Assembly: GCF_051014685.1 (NCBI RefSeq)
Contig: NC_135049.1
Span: forward strand, 30,335,531 to 30,399,530
From: Ptiloglossa arizonensis
Taxonomy: Eukaryota > Arthropoda > Insecta > Hymenoptera > Colletidae
DNA length: 64,000 nt
Direction of reading: 5' to 3'
Each line of letters opens with the position of its first letter. Within the stretch, counting starts at the first letter, position 1. The position numbers were made by a program, and so were the translations under genes. Below, piece by piece: positions 35,153-47,965 of the stretch. The notes under the pieces are model-generated. The model was not told where the DNA came from. It saw nothing but the letters and a program-made list of their open reading frames with translations, and ran no database searches.

Positions 35153-38100
35153 GGAAGACTTGAGAATACTTATTTCGAACGAAGCATGAACGCACGGTTA
35201 CGCGAGTTCGTGTAACGCGAGTCTTGCTCGCTGTTTCTCCGTCTCTCTCGCTCTCGTTGTATCCCCTACACCGAGAAACGATACACGCGACCGAAAGCGC
35301 CATCTACTCCGCTTCGGGGCGAACTTGGCCCGATTTCCGAACGATCCCGGACTCGTTCGAAGACACAATCTCCGCGACTCGATACGTCACCGAATGTCGA
35401 ACAAAACATCGTTTCTCCCCTCTTCGGCAATCTCGAGATTCCAGCTTTCGTCGAGGCAACGAGAGAGATTCCTCCGCGTCGGTGTTATCGCGAGGCGAAA
35501 AATTAGGGGGCGCGGGGGGATACGAAACGAGGAAAGAACGCGCGGTTGGCGCGCAATTAGGCGCGAGTCGAATCGCGTTTGTTTGCGCGACGGCGATAGA
35601 TCGATAGGGACACGCGCAGGATTTCGAGTACCATTGTGGAGTTCTTGCCAATCGCTCTGCGTTTCAGAGTGCAAGAGAAAAAGAAAGAGAGAAAGACCGA
35701 TGTACGCTCCGAACAAAGCGTCTCGACGCTTCTGCTCTTATCCTGCGCGCGAGCGATCCGCTCGGGTCCCTCGCGTGGGGAAAAGGCATCTGCGTTCTGC
35801 CGATGCCGCTGACATCGAGGGAATAACTTATGTCCGTGGAAACGGTCGAGGGCTACACCCTCCGCAACCCCCTACGACCCCCTACAATCTTCAAAGACTT
35901 CCCCCTGTTGCTGAATCGCTAATAGAAAGGAGATCTTCGCGGAGGGGAGGAACGCGGCGGCGACTTACGGTCGTTCAATTTTCGCGATGGACTTCCACGG
36001 AGAACGGTTCCGAGAAACGTGGAGGTGAAACGGGGACCGCGAGGGGAGGTGTATATTCATCGTTTTTACGAAACGATCGTTCATTTCGTGCGAATCGAGC
36101 AAGGTGACACGAGGCGGTCGATCGCGGGTCACCGAGTACGTTGCTGGTGACTCACCGATATTCGCCAAGCTCGAGAAAATAAGTCGCCGGTTATTTTTCG
36201 GGAGCGTTGCTCGTCACCGTGATCTATTTCGAACACTCGCGTTCGTAGAACGGACGCGTCACCTCTTCCCTCTAAGTGCTCCCGAATTGTACCGGCCAGG
36301 TCAGTGACGATTATCGTTGCCGATACACACTTTTCCCTGGAACTCGATACGAATTCCACGAGTTGGGAATAACGACCTCGAAGCGACCTCTCGGAACGTA
36401 CGTACCTTTTCTCTCGATTTCCGTAATCTTGGTACCGTCGTTAGGATCCAGAGCACCGATAAACACCTCGATCGATCGCGATCGGTGGAAACACGGGCAA
36501 GGTGAATCACGGTGGTCGCGAATTTCGCAAAAATTCGACCAATCGGTGATAAAGGTTCACCCGTGGCACGATATTCGAAAGCGGGCAAGTTTTTAATCGC
36601 TTCACGATCGACTTCTTCGACAACGTCGTGAACCCGTGGCGGAGAAAAATCGGGTATTTTTGCCCCCCTGCGAAACGATCGGTCGATTTCTCGTGAATCG
36701 AGGGTGGGGGCCGAAGAGGTGGAAGACTCCTCACGTTCGAGCAGAAAATGATCGTTAAGCCGAGCACGGAGGCGTTCGCGAACCTCTCGTGGCCGTCTGC
36801 TCGCGTTCGAAAGACTTTCGTTCGGAATTATTCCGCTCGACCGGCCCGTCGGGTTTAATCGCCGAGGAAAATCTTGGCCGGCCGTCGAGGTGTAACGTTT
36901 TAATTGCGGCCCGTGGTTTCGGTAACCGTGGAAAATTAAATGGAAAACCCACGCTCGAGTATCACGACCGACGAATTGTCCCGAAAATCGCTCCCAACGA
37001 GTCGAAGAGCCCGATGATCGTCTCGATCTAACGCGATCGGCTCGACACGGAGACTCTTTGATCTTCCGAGGGAAGTCGTCCAGGAGACGCGATCAGTGGG
37101 GGTTTCGTTCGATAGAAAGAACACAGAACGCGCAAGGTGTTTCCCAACTGAGCGTACGACTCGAAGAGGGTTGAAAAAAAGGAACAAATACAAAATTCGC
37201 GCGAAGGCACCAGTGTGAGATTGTACGCGCAATTGTACACCGTTTCTTCGAACGTTCCCCGTTTACCCGAAAACGAAGCCTCGCGGTGAAAAACGTTGGT
37301 ATATTCTCGATATATATTTCCACTTTCGTACAACTCGGAATCACCACCCTGTACACTCGAGTGCCATTAGCCGCGCGACTAACGTTCTAACACGGAGTTA
37401 AAACGGTTTAACGATCGTTGTTTCGAGAAAAGGAGAAGCACGAAAGGGTGGGCAGAGGGTTAGGGGGGAAGAAAAGTATCCCGGTTACGGGCAGAGCCCG
37501 ACATCACGGTAGGGACGATAGCATCGACGATGCGATCCGGACGTCTTGATCCGCTCGATGTAAAAGCGTGGAACGGGCGTAGGTACGCGGGTAAGCTACC
37601 TACGTGCGCAACTCGACGTGGAAAATAATAAAATTAGCGGTGCGCTCGTAAACGGGACGGCGGGGGGCCGAGGAGTGGTGTTTCCGTAAAACGGTCGCTC
37701 GATGAATATGCGTCGCGTTTTAAACGAAACGCGCAGAACGGAACGATTCTTTATCGACGTTTTATCGTCGGCGGAGGTTCTCCTTCCGTCTCCGCCTCTG
37801 TTACGACAAATCAACAGGCCAGTCAATAACGGGTCACGAGCGCCCGCGCGTGTATCGGAGCGCTCCCCGTATAAACATAAATCCAGACGGTAAACCGCGC
37901 TCGAGGAGGCGCGAAAAGCGACCGAGTTAATGACTAACCCGATGCGGATGCCGCAGTAAACCAGACTTTTAAAACGGCTGAACGTGCAACGGAGTAGAGA
38001 GGGGCAGACGGTTTATCCTAACGATCCGTTCTCGCGGGATATATAACACGGAACGTCTATAGACTCGCATCCTGTCTGCTTCGGTTTCTTGGCTCGTCTT

Positions 38101-38174
38101 CCAGACATTTTTTACACCGTTACCCAAATTTTTAACGTCGGAGACTCGCGCCTTCTGTTTCTCATTTTCGTCTC

Positions 38175-38240
38175 TTTCTTCCCATTAATAGTTTCTTTTT
38201 TTCTTCTTCTTTTTTCGCTTTCTCGTTTCTTTCTTCCATC
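38175..38240. repeat. Polypyrimidine tract
   Basis: A stretch of about 65 bp is almost wholly T and C. It has no associated acceptor or exon. Similar tracts lie at 46,500-46,535, 47,980-48,012 and 59,973-60,030, and a purine tract lies at 48,980-49,018. Confidence 0.6.
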
Positions 38241-39393
38241 GATATAGAAACCTCTCGATAGGACGGACGAGCCGTGTAATCCTATCGTGCGCGTCGCCGT
38301 GTTTAATTTTCCTTTATAAACGTTCCACCGGGCACCTCGACGAACGAAGATGGGCAGCTGTCGGCAGTCTCGTGGACTAATGAGCCGTTCGACGACAGTT
38401 GCTCCCGAGATTTCAGAGAAATACGGTGTTCCATTCCTCGTCCGCTAATTTATACAGCCGATAACGTCGCGGCGTCGGTTACGACGTGTTCCTTCGAAGC
38501 GACGTTTATTAGAACGCAACCACGTGTTTCTATTTTTTTTTCTTCTCCCGTTCCCTTCTTCGTTTAACCTACCGTTTTTTTTATCGTCGAGACCCCCTAA
38601 CGTCCACCCGTTTCTTCACAGAACTTACCAAGAATCGAGTATCTTTCGTCGCGAGTTCTCTCCGGTTCTCTTTAATTTCGAATCGCGTCTCTCTAATTTT
38701 ACACCGATATTTCGACTCGAGGTCGGTGTCTATCGATCGAGGAGGAATTTTGATGGATTCTGGCCAATCACTATTTCGAATTTCCCCGTTCCGTGTTCGA
38801 TGTTCGATCGTTCCCCAGATCGCGTTAAATTCGCGCCGAATTCGTTCCCTTGTTCCTCCGCTCTCTCGTATCGCGAATTTCTCTCCCCTTTGCTCCTCTT
38901 CGTGGCAGATTTTTCCTCCCGTTCTGTTTCAGTCTGGCGCGCGTTTCTGTGTCCTCTTCGATTCCTAGGTGGACTCCCTCCACACGTTCGGCCGTGCTTC
39001 CCTTCTCCGCACACGCGTACGCCGCGCGCTTATAATATGTACGTATATGCATGTACGCGCGGAGTGCAAGGTCCTAGCATTGACTCCGGACACGCCATTG
39101 GAGTAAATTGCACAAGCGGCTCTCGTTCACCGACTCCGCTTCTGGCCGACGCGGTGCGCTCTAACACGCGGGGATTCGTTCTCGTTTCGATGTGTGCCCA
39201 CGCGTGTCGCCGGTTATTCTACCGGACGATTAATCGCGCTCGCGACATTGAAGTTTCGGCCGTGCACCGAGTGACAACACCGAACGGACCCACCGCGGTG
39301 TCTTCGACAATGCGGAACTTGTTAACGTTTCACGGTCGCGCGACGACCGTCTTCCTTTTTCACGCGGCCCTACTCGCCATCGTTTCTCGCTGG

Positions 39394-39835
39394 ATGTGTA
39401 CCACGCTAGCTCGGTTAACTGGATAGCGAAGCGAAGAATCTTAACGGTGACACTGTTTTTAATGTGTACTACACTACCTCGGTTAACTGGATAGTGAAGC
39501 AAAGAATCTTAACAGTAATACTGTCTCAGATGTAGAATAAGTTGTCCAGTAAGTTTTCTTGATCGATAAAACTTATCGAGTAACCTTGTACAACACTACC
39601 TCGGTTAACTGGATCGTAAAGCAAAGGAATTTTAACAGTGACACTGTCTCCGATGTGTGCAACACTACCACTTAACTGGATAGTGAAGCAAAGAGTCTTA
39701 ACAGTGACACAGTCTCTGTATGTACAACGCTACCTCGGTTAACTTGATCGTAAAGCAAAGAAATCTTAACAGTGTCTCTGGTGTGTACAACACTACCTCG
39801 ATTAACTGAATCTTAAAGCAAAGAAATCTCAACTT
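39394..39835. repeat. Tandem array, unit about 65-70 bp, six copies
   Basis: The core ctacctcggttaactggat, followed by gaagcaaagaatcttaac, recurs about six times with substitutions. The second and third copies are separated by an unrelated insert at about 39,530-39,585. That insert resembles the 49 bp unit of the array at 56 kb. Confidence 0.88.
39541..39584 (-). repeat. Dispersed copy of the 56-kb array unit
   Basis: This segment, read on the + strand, contains cgataaaacttatcg at 39,564-39,578, flanked by gttgtccagtaagt and gagtaac. It aligns with the reverse complement of the 49 bp unit at 56,035-56,630. It interrupts the 39.4-kb array. Confidence 0.65.
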
Positions 39836-42800
39836 CACTCGACGGTGAACGTATTCCTATTTGTCTCTAATAAGTGTCTTCGAAGTAAGATAGAGAAAGG
39901 GCAAATTAATTTACGAGTACCATTAGTTGTCTATTTCGAGAATTGTTCACGAATACTATAGGCAAAGACACCGTTGATAATTAGGTAATTTTATAAAGAA
40001 ACTCGAAACAGGGCGAATCGATCCCTTCGGTAGTTCTAGCGTTACAAAGACGAATTGTAAATTTAAATCGTTCGTTGGCTTTGTACTCGTAAATAGAGAG
40101 TCGCGGTCCTTTAACTGGTATCGTTATCGAAGTAAGTATGCGCATTGCGAGTTCTGGAATCCTCCCGAATGATGAGAACGATCGTGTTTCTAGAGCGACG
40201 GTGTAAATGTTTATATTTCCCTCGAATAATTCGACTCGACGACCACGAGATTCGTTACTTAGGTATGCATCGAGCAAAGCGTGTATCGTACCCTAAATTG
40301 GTACGCGGCAATGTACATGGTTTTACCTAGCTCGCCCTGGGGAAAAGTTTTTTCGATTTTCCGGTTACCTGGATCATCCTACTGCGACCATCCCTGTTGA
40401 CTCGAATAATAGGTACTCGAGGATCGTGGTTCCGGGTACGAAATGACGGTCGATTTATTACCAGAAATACAATGCAAAAGTAACAACGGCATTTCAGAGT
40501 TATTTCTTACCTCGTGTAGAGTACCGCGCGGTACAGAGAGAAAAGATTCCGCTTTCCACGGAATTACTATTATTGCGGTGACCGCCGCGTATTCGCGAGC
40601 GATGTATCGACGATAACGGGGTGCGATATACACTACAATGGTAAAGATTCTTGACGCGAGCCCACCGATCGAACCGTACTCGTGCTCGCGATATTTGTCA
40701 TACGGTGTTCGCGCATCGATCGTTCCGGAATTGAAACCCGGAGAGGAAAGATCGATCGACCTCTTACCCCGGAAAGCTAAAAATCGTCGCGTTCGAGAAG
40801 CATTGTCTCTCTTACGACGCAAAAATCTCTCCGTTACGATTCATTGTACGAATTCCGCGAAGATCGATTTCCTCGAATCGTGTCCCGAAGAAATATTCTT
40901 TTCTTCTTACGGTCGATCCGTCGGTATCGAATCTCGCGGGACACCTTGTATATACCGGGTAATGCACATTGCGTGCCGGTGCACCGGTGCACCGGTGACG
41001 CGTTCGGTGCTCGACGTCAAAGAATGGTCGGTCCCCGGTGCGATCGAGCGTTGGAACGATTTACGAGAATGCTCCTCCTCGGTCTTGCAATTTATTCGCG
41101 TTGGAATATCGTCGTCGGTGTCAAGTGGGAAACGTATCTTTGGTATCCCGTTTGAATGGGTGTCGCGCATTGAACGCGTGCTCGTTCCGCGCCGCGGAGG
41201 CGCGAGTAAACGCGAGAGTGCAGCATCTTCATCGAGTGGCAGCGACGCGTGATCGCGCGCGGGTTCCTTTTGAATCGCGAAACAGGGCGGGCAACACGCT
41301 TCCCGCCTCGATTCAGCGCCCGCGTGTTGTTAACCTTCCCCTCGATAACGAGCCGAAGAAACAATGCTCCTCGCTTGTTGCGCCATCCGGGCCGAGCGTT
41401 TACGAGCTGCGTCGATCGACCGCGTTAATTACCGCATACCGCGTTTCCCGTACAGTACACGTCGAGTGTCCATCGCTACGGGAAAGAAGGAATTCTTAGT
41501 CGCTCGGATGTTACGAGGGGATCAAATTACCTCTCTGTACTCTTTGTACGGTGGTTGGATCGATGGTAGGGGAACCACGTAGGAGAAAAGACGATTCGTG
41601 GTCGTAGGCGAAAGTGGGCCAACGTGAACCGTGAAACGTGCTCAAAAATTAGAGATTACTCGTAACGATACTAGAGGATCGTTCGTATACCCTGGGCGAA
41701 AGAAACTTAAATCTGGACCACGGAACGTCTCGAAAATGAGAAAAGAAAATTCCTGGTAATAGGAAAAAAATGACTGAGTTGTTTACGAGAGATTTTCCTC
41801 GCGATGGAAGAAAATAATTCGAAGCCAAAATTAAGTTGAAATGTAGGAGGGTTCGAGGTATCGGACAAGTATCGTCGTATTTGTGTACACGGAGAGGGCG
41901 TAATAAATTGAAATTCGAGCCGGTCGCGAGGTGGATAAACGCGCGGCCATCCGGAAGCACGAGCGGGATCCGTGGCAGAGTCTCAAAGGCTGGGACCGTT
42001 TTCGAGCTCGTAATCCAACGCGAACGAGGCAATCGGAGATCCACAGGTTAATTAATAAACCAGACACACGAGGGGCCCGTGCACTCGAGACACGAGTCGC
42101 TTCCTTCTATCGCGCGACGCATTAAACGACGTATACCCTCGATTCGATCGCGATAGCGCGACGATACCCGATAGTACCTCGACACGCAGGCAGCAGCTAC
42201 CGTCGATGAACCGAGGAACGAGAGTCAGTGGCACACCGTGCGTGGCACGTGACGCGGGCGTTCGCCGCGCTCGAAAAACACGGAATCGGCCGCGATATCT
42301 GTATCCTCGACGGAATCAACGATCGTTCCGTGGGTGTTCCGTGCCCTTTTGTTCCCTACCCTTCTCACGGAAAGGGGGTGAAATTCCCCCGGTTCGACCC
42401 CGCGATCTCGCCGCCAGATACGCAAAATTTCGCCCGTCTCTCTCGCCCTTTTCAGCCGAGGTAACCGTCCCGCCAACGGTTGAATATTACCAGTTCTTTC
42501 ACGGAGTTGAATGCCCATGGAAATGCGCGCATTGTTGCCCGCGGGGGTGAAAATCACGCTCCCTAATATTTCACGGTCTTCCGTCCGAGTTCTCGTAAAT
42601 TCGTCGTTATCGCGTCAAAATGTCGCCGATCGGGCTTCCCTCTCCGATGAAAGAATTAAAGCTCCGAACCACCGCGAACGTGTAACCACCAGGACGGTTA
42701 AAAATAGACGAAAGTACAATCGATAATCTCGTTAAGAGCGCACCGAAAAGACTGGAAGCAACGGTTCGAGTGGTAAAACTGCTCGATGATTAAACGTATC

Positions 42801-43891
42801 GTCGATTTTATCCATAGTTCACTCACGTGCGCGTCTTAGACGTTAGAAAACGGGCGAAACGATTCGCTTATGGTAGTTTACGAATGAATTTTCGAAAAAA
42901 TTCTACCGACGATCAATTTCTGCGCAGACTCCGGGGGCGGTTTACTCAGCCGGAGTGAAACGATAGGTTTTTTTTCTACGACGCGTCTCGGATAAAAGTA
43001 GTATTTCATTTCACTTGGAAGACGATACAAACGCGTTAAGCTACGAATTAATAACGCGAACCATCCTGGTCCGTAGTCGACACTTTTCCTCGATTACAGA
43101 CATTTGTGGACACACCTGCCAGGCGTGTATCCCGTTTGAAAAGAGTGTTCGAGGAACGTTGGCGATTACCGGCCACGTGACGTCGGTGGTAGCGCCGATT
43201 GAAATCGAACGAGAGAAATTGGAGCGAATTCACGATTCTCGTTCCCCTCGAGGCGTTTCACGGATTCGCGCTATTCGTCGCGAGAAACAACGTTCTCTTC
43301 TCTCTCCCCATTTCGCGACACGACGATTTTCGTGGACCGGCTGTCCGTCGCGCATAAATAAACCAGCTGTTCGGGGACGAAGACACGCGCCTACGGCAGC
43401 TGACTTTCGCAGCAGTGGCTCTCGGTTTCGATGGTCGATAAGAGACCTTGCGGGCCACGCTCGAAAAGAAATCTTTCGTTTTCGTCGTCTCGAATTCCAA
43501 TCTAGTTGAAATAAACGCGACAATTACTCGGTTGGTGCCGCGTGTTGGCGACGAACGGTCTGCGTTGGGTTTCGAGGACTTTGTTCGTTTTTGTCGAAAA
43601 GTGATCGCCCGCTGCGCGGTCAACGGTAGGTTCGTTACTTTCTTTTTCAGTTTTCTACGGTCAGTCACCGGCAGAGAGTCGAGAAAAGCACGTAAAACTG
43701 TTCGTCGTTCGCCGAAAGTTAAATCGCTGTATAACTAAATACGCGAGATCCTAAGGGCGCGTTACAATAAACCGAGTATTATAATTTGAACTTTTACGAC
43801 GCGTCCGTTCGAGGAAATATTTAAACTAATTTCAGTCCAAACATGTATTAACATCGTTGGTTATTAGCGACGAGAAGACATTATCGTTCGG

Positions 43892-44120
43892 TCGATTATC
43901 TACCGGAAGAAATATTCGGGCTAATGGTTCTATTTTCCTTCTAAATAGGAATTAACCTTCCATTCTTGGTTACTAACCCCGGAAAGGTATTATTAGTCGA
44001 TTATCTATCGGAGGAAATATGTGGACTGATATTTTTTTTTTCTAAATATAGACTAACGACTCCTCGGTTATCTGTGACGAGAATCTTGCAGGGATTACGT
44101 TACTTCGTCGACTCTGTCCT
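43892..44120. repeat. Degenerate repeat, unit about 105 bp
   Basis: The phrase tcgattatctaccggaagaa at 43,892 recurs as tcgattatctatcggaggaa at 43,997, with weaker similarity after each (aatattcgggctaat / aatatgtggactgat). Two diverged copies are visible. Confidence 0.55.
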
Positions 44121-44736
44121 TATCATCGTTGGAAATTTTGCCGTTTGACGTCCAATATTTTCCAGGAAGATACGTTCCAATTAGAATCAAATATCCAAAG
44201 AGTTCGTTGGATCAGAATTCGTTCGGGGAACACGCATCGCGCGAATAAAGAACTGCGTTCACGATAAACGTTCACGCATGCGAGTTCCCTATGCGTGTGA
44301 CGAAAGCGAACTCGAACTCGAACGCGTGAGTTGCACCTACTGTGCGCGGGGTCGCAAAAATTTCTACGAGACGTAGATCAGGTGCTCCGAATATTCTCTC
44401 GAACCTGACGCGTTTATTTTTACGCTCGACCGATCGTCTACTATAATTCCAATTACGTATACCGAAATACCCGAAACTTCGAGTCTGTCAAATTTCGTTA
44501 AAATCGACGAGGATCGATCCGTACGTTCCCCTGGTGCGCGGAGTACGCAAATATCCGCTTGCGAGCTCGCTCGCGAACGCTCGAGGGGTCGAAGCTCGGT
44601 GCATCGTGTCAGCCGTGGTCTCGAGGACGATTTCGAGTACTCCAGTCACCGAAAGCCGCGCAACTTGGCTAAAATTCGCCGTGAGGTTTCGGCTGGCAGA
44701 AGCCGCGGGCGAGAGTCTGGCCAAGGGCGGGCGAAC

Positions 44737-44770
44737 CAGCTGCCAGGCAGGTGATGGTGCAGCTGCCTGC
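44737..44770 (+). promoter_or_regulatory. Paired E-box module A, candidate enhancer
   Basis: Three E-boxes lie within 34 bp: CAGCTG at 44,737, CAGGTG at 44,748 and CAGCTG at 44,760. The stretch 44,746-44,768 matches a module at 46,350-46,372 in 20 of 23 positions. GCAGGTG and GCAGCTGC are sites preferred by proneural bHLH factors with Daughterless. Function is inference. Confidence 0.4.
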
Positions 44771-44925
44771 GAGAGAGCACGTCCTCCTCTCGGTAGCCAT
44801 CTCTCATCGGCGATCCCCTCTCGTTCGTGGACCAGTCGGCCGGGATCGATGCTCGGTGCCTCCTCTCGAAAAGGCACCAACGAAAATCGACTCGAGCGGC
44901 GCGAGCGAGCCGGCTCGTTTCACGG

Positions 44926-45600
44926 CTGGTTCCCAGGGGCCTTGGAATCGATCGAACCAACCGAGAGACACTTTGCGGTTTAGGACTTCTAGCGGAAAGA
45001 AAGCGTTCCGTCGAGTCGTTTCGAGAACGCGAGGGGATTCGCGCCGGGAGGATGTAGCCCAAGGTGGTTGTACTCCGGCCTGAAAGGATGTAGTCTAGAC
45101 TGGGAGGATATAGTCCAAATTGGGTGGTTCAGGTACTCGAGGTGCGACTAGTGGCTGGTTCCCAGGGGTTTCGAATCGATCGAAACGATACACTTTTCGG
45201 TTAAGACTTTTGTTCGCTCGAAAGCAAATTTCGCGAACCGTATGAAGAACTTCGCGGAGTCTGGGTTCAGCGTATAGTCTGGGTTACTCGTGAACCGACT
45301 GTAGTCGCTCGGTTCGCGACTGGTTCTCAGAGACTCCAAATCGAGCCACTTTGCGGTCAGGACTGTACAGAAAGCTTTCTAAACGGTTTCGAGAACCAAA
45401 AAAGGTAGAGTTCGGGCAGGAGAGTGGTTTAACGTGGTTTGCACTCTAGGTTGAAAAGATGTAGTTTAGACAACGAGGATACTGTGCACGGTTAATTCTC
45501 GACTGGTTCCCAGAGACTCTGAATAGAGGCACTTTGCGGTCAGGACTCTACTGGAAGGAAAGCTCTCTAACAGTTGTTTCGAGAAGCTAACGAGCCAGAG
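44926..45600. repeat. Four-copy diverged tandem array, unit about 165-230 bp
   Basis: Copies begin with ctggttcccagggg-like words at 44,926, 45,155, 45,320 and 45,503. Each continues with a segment resembling cactttgcggtcaggact, then gtttcgagaa. Spacers between copies contain smaller repeats of the form gaggatgtagtctagact. Confidence 0.8.
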
Positions 45601-46349
45601 TTTAGGCTGGAAGGATAGAGTCTAGACTAGGAGGACACAGCCTGAGCTGGAAGGCTGCAGGTTGGTAGATTCCAAGCTTTGCTTAAAAGGACACCACGAG
45701 ACGAAAAATTTGTCGCGTTGAACAGTCGACGACCTCTTTCTCGTCGATGGAGTAGGGTCTCTGGTCAAAGGGGAGGTACCGGCACACCTGTGACGAGGCA
45801 TGGCACGATCAGAGCCTACGATTACGGTGTACTTCGAGAGTAATCCAGTGACAGTCTCTACGAACGTTCGTGCAACGTATCGAGATACAAAAAGTGAGTT
45901 TCGAAAGCTCCGCGATCGATTTTCCGAACCGTACCCGGATTTTCCGCAACGTTCGTCCCTTCAGCTTGGTCGCCAAGAATCGAATCGAGAGCTTTAAAGG
46001 CTTTCGAAACCGTGGCCGGTCACCGTGTTCGGCTCGATATTCCTTTAATGAATATTAATCAGACGGTTGATTGTTGCTCGAGAATCTCACCACGGGATTC
46101 CGTAATTAATTCGAGGAATTCCAGCGTCGTTGTTGACAAATAGAACGTCGCGAATCGCGGAGCGGGATCGAATATCGGTAATCGATACCACGGTAGGTAG
46201 TTCGACGACGGAACGGAATACCTGGAGGTAGAAAGGTGTATCAGGAAGCGAATCCTCGTTCGGTTCCACGTTCTCCAAGTTTCTATATTTGCCGGAAAAT
46301 GTGCCGTTGCGCGGGAATAGCTTTTAATTCGCGAGAAAGTTGCCAGATG

Positions 46350-46372
46350 GGCAGGTGATATCGCAGCTGCCT
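46350..46372 (+). promoter_or_regulatory. Paired E-box module B, candidate enhancer
   Basis: CAGGTG at 46,352 and CAGCTG at 46,364 have the same spacing and flanks as module A 1.6 kb upstream. In both, a TGCCAG lies just 5' of the pair. The surrounding 46,330-46,460 stretch lacks the usual CpG-word texture of the intron, as conserved elements often do. Confidence 0.4.
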
Positions 46373-47714
46373 CCAGCGTTGCACGCGACCGCTTATCTCG
46401 ATGCGAGCAACATTCTTAAAAATTGTTGCTCCCTTCGATCTTGGAGACTGCCACTTTTCGTTGCTGCTCGTTTCTCCCCACCGTTATTACTTTACTTTAC
46501 TTTTCTCTCTCTCTCTCTTTTCTTTCTCTCTTTCTGGTTGCTTTCCACCGATTCGAGACGGTTTGCGAAACGAAAAAGGCTTGGCTACGACGCGCGACGA
46601 ACGCGTAGAAAACCGGGCGCCTTTTGCATACGCAATCTGGAAACTTGTCACGCTCCAGATACGCGTGCGCCTTCATCCTACTAAACTGGATATTCCAACT
46701 GGATGAAAGCAATATTGTGGGTCGTCTGCTCGGCCGAAACTGGAAACTGGCTCGCGCGACCAGTTGGATTCGACTCGAATTGCCGTGCATCGTTCGCTTC
46801 CCGCTGACCGAAACCCTAATAATCTCGTATTCGAGGTTAGGGTTCCGTGTAGCTTCGTTCGAGGTACGCCCACGATCATCGTACACGTGGGTGTAAATAC
46901 ACCGAGAAGACTACGGAGCGATCGTTCGCCGTAATTCGTGGCACGAGAAAGATTCGATTCCCGTTCCCCGCGATTCGATCGCCGGTAATTAAATCCTACC
47001 GCGTGAAACGATTCGAGTTCGAGTCTGGCTTGCTTGCTTTTCGTATACTCGGAACGAAAAATGTCGAATCACCGCGAGATGTTTTCGAGCCACTCGAACG
47101 TGTTCCCGTTTGCACGGTAAATCGGGAATTAAATCGAGCCGCCGCGGATAGAAATATACAAACGCCACGAAATCGAGTCGCTGCCGGCTAGCGCAGTTAG
47201 AATAATTGATGCTCAGCCGCTCGAAAGAGATTCGATTCGTTCGCGTAATTCGCTTACTCGCGATTAAATCCTAGCGGATCCGTGAAATACGGATTTGGAA
47301 TTTTTCGTACCGTTCGAAATTGAATCGTAGCGGTTCCATAGCGTACGAATACGCTGTTTAGATTCGACCGAGTCCGATCGATTCGAATTTTCGCGTCCGA
47401 ACTCGATCGAATCGCATCGAATCCGCGAAACCACAAATTTATCGTACGGATTCGAGGTAGGTCCGTTACTCGAATTTTCGAGCCACTCTTAAACGTCGAC
47501 TCGACGAGACACCGTGTTTTTCGAGCCACTCGCGAGTCCACCGTGCTCGTACGATATCGATAATTGAGAATCGAACGAGCCACGGATGGAAATATCGAAA
47601 CGCCGCGAAACCGAGTCGCTTATTAGACGGACCGTCTCGAGAGGAGAGATCGATACAGGAAAGACGGCTCTCGATACCGCGACGGCATTAATCCCCGGCC
47701 GTGTTTTTTCTCCG

Positions 47715-47965
47715 CACGGCGTGTGCGCGCGAGACGAATCGAGCCACGGGTTTCCTGCGGCAAGTTGGCCGCGCGCAGCCTGGAAATTATATTTTATCGT
47801 CACCCCGGCCCGGAGTTAAACCACCTACATGACAGGAAGCTGGCGGAGCATGTGTTGCGGGTATTTCCGGTGCGACGTCTCCCCTGCTTGCGCCCCACCG
47901 CACCCCTCGTGACTTTTGACTCGGTGTGTTCGCTCGCAGCTGCAGCTGCTCCAAGAAAAATGTTG
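47715..47965. promoter_or_regulatory. Enhancer-like island with overlapping CAGCTG sites
   Basis: A stretch of atypical texture contains aaaccacc (Runx-like), several mixed AT words and gcagctgcagctgctcc at about 47,937. The last part carries two abutting CAGCTG boxes. No coding potential was recognised. Calling it regulatory is inference from texture and motif content only. Confidence 0.25.

Noticed and set aside
38524..39426. 300-codon open frame on the + strand in the nemo intron
   Set aside because: The translation is Phe/Ser/Arg-rich composition noise, contains no recognisable domain, and runs into the 39.4-kb tandem array.
40970..41000. ggtgcaccggtgcaccggtg palindromic run
   Set aside because: It is a very short internal repeat with no flanking structure. 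Chance or slippage explains it.
42385..42420. tRNA-like T-loop word (ggttcgacccc)
   Set aside because: No A-box, anticodon arm or acceptor stem could be paired around it.
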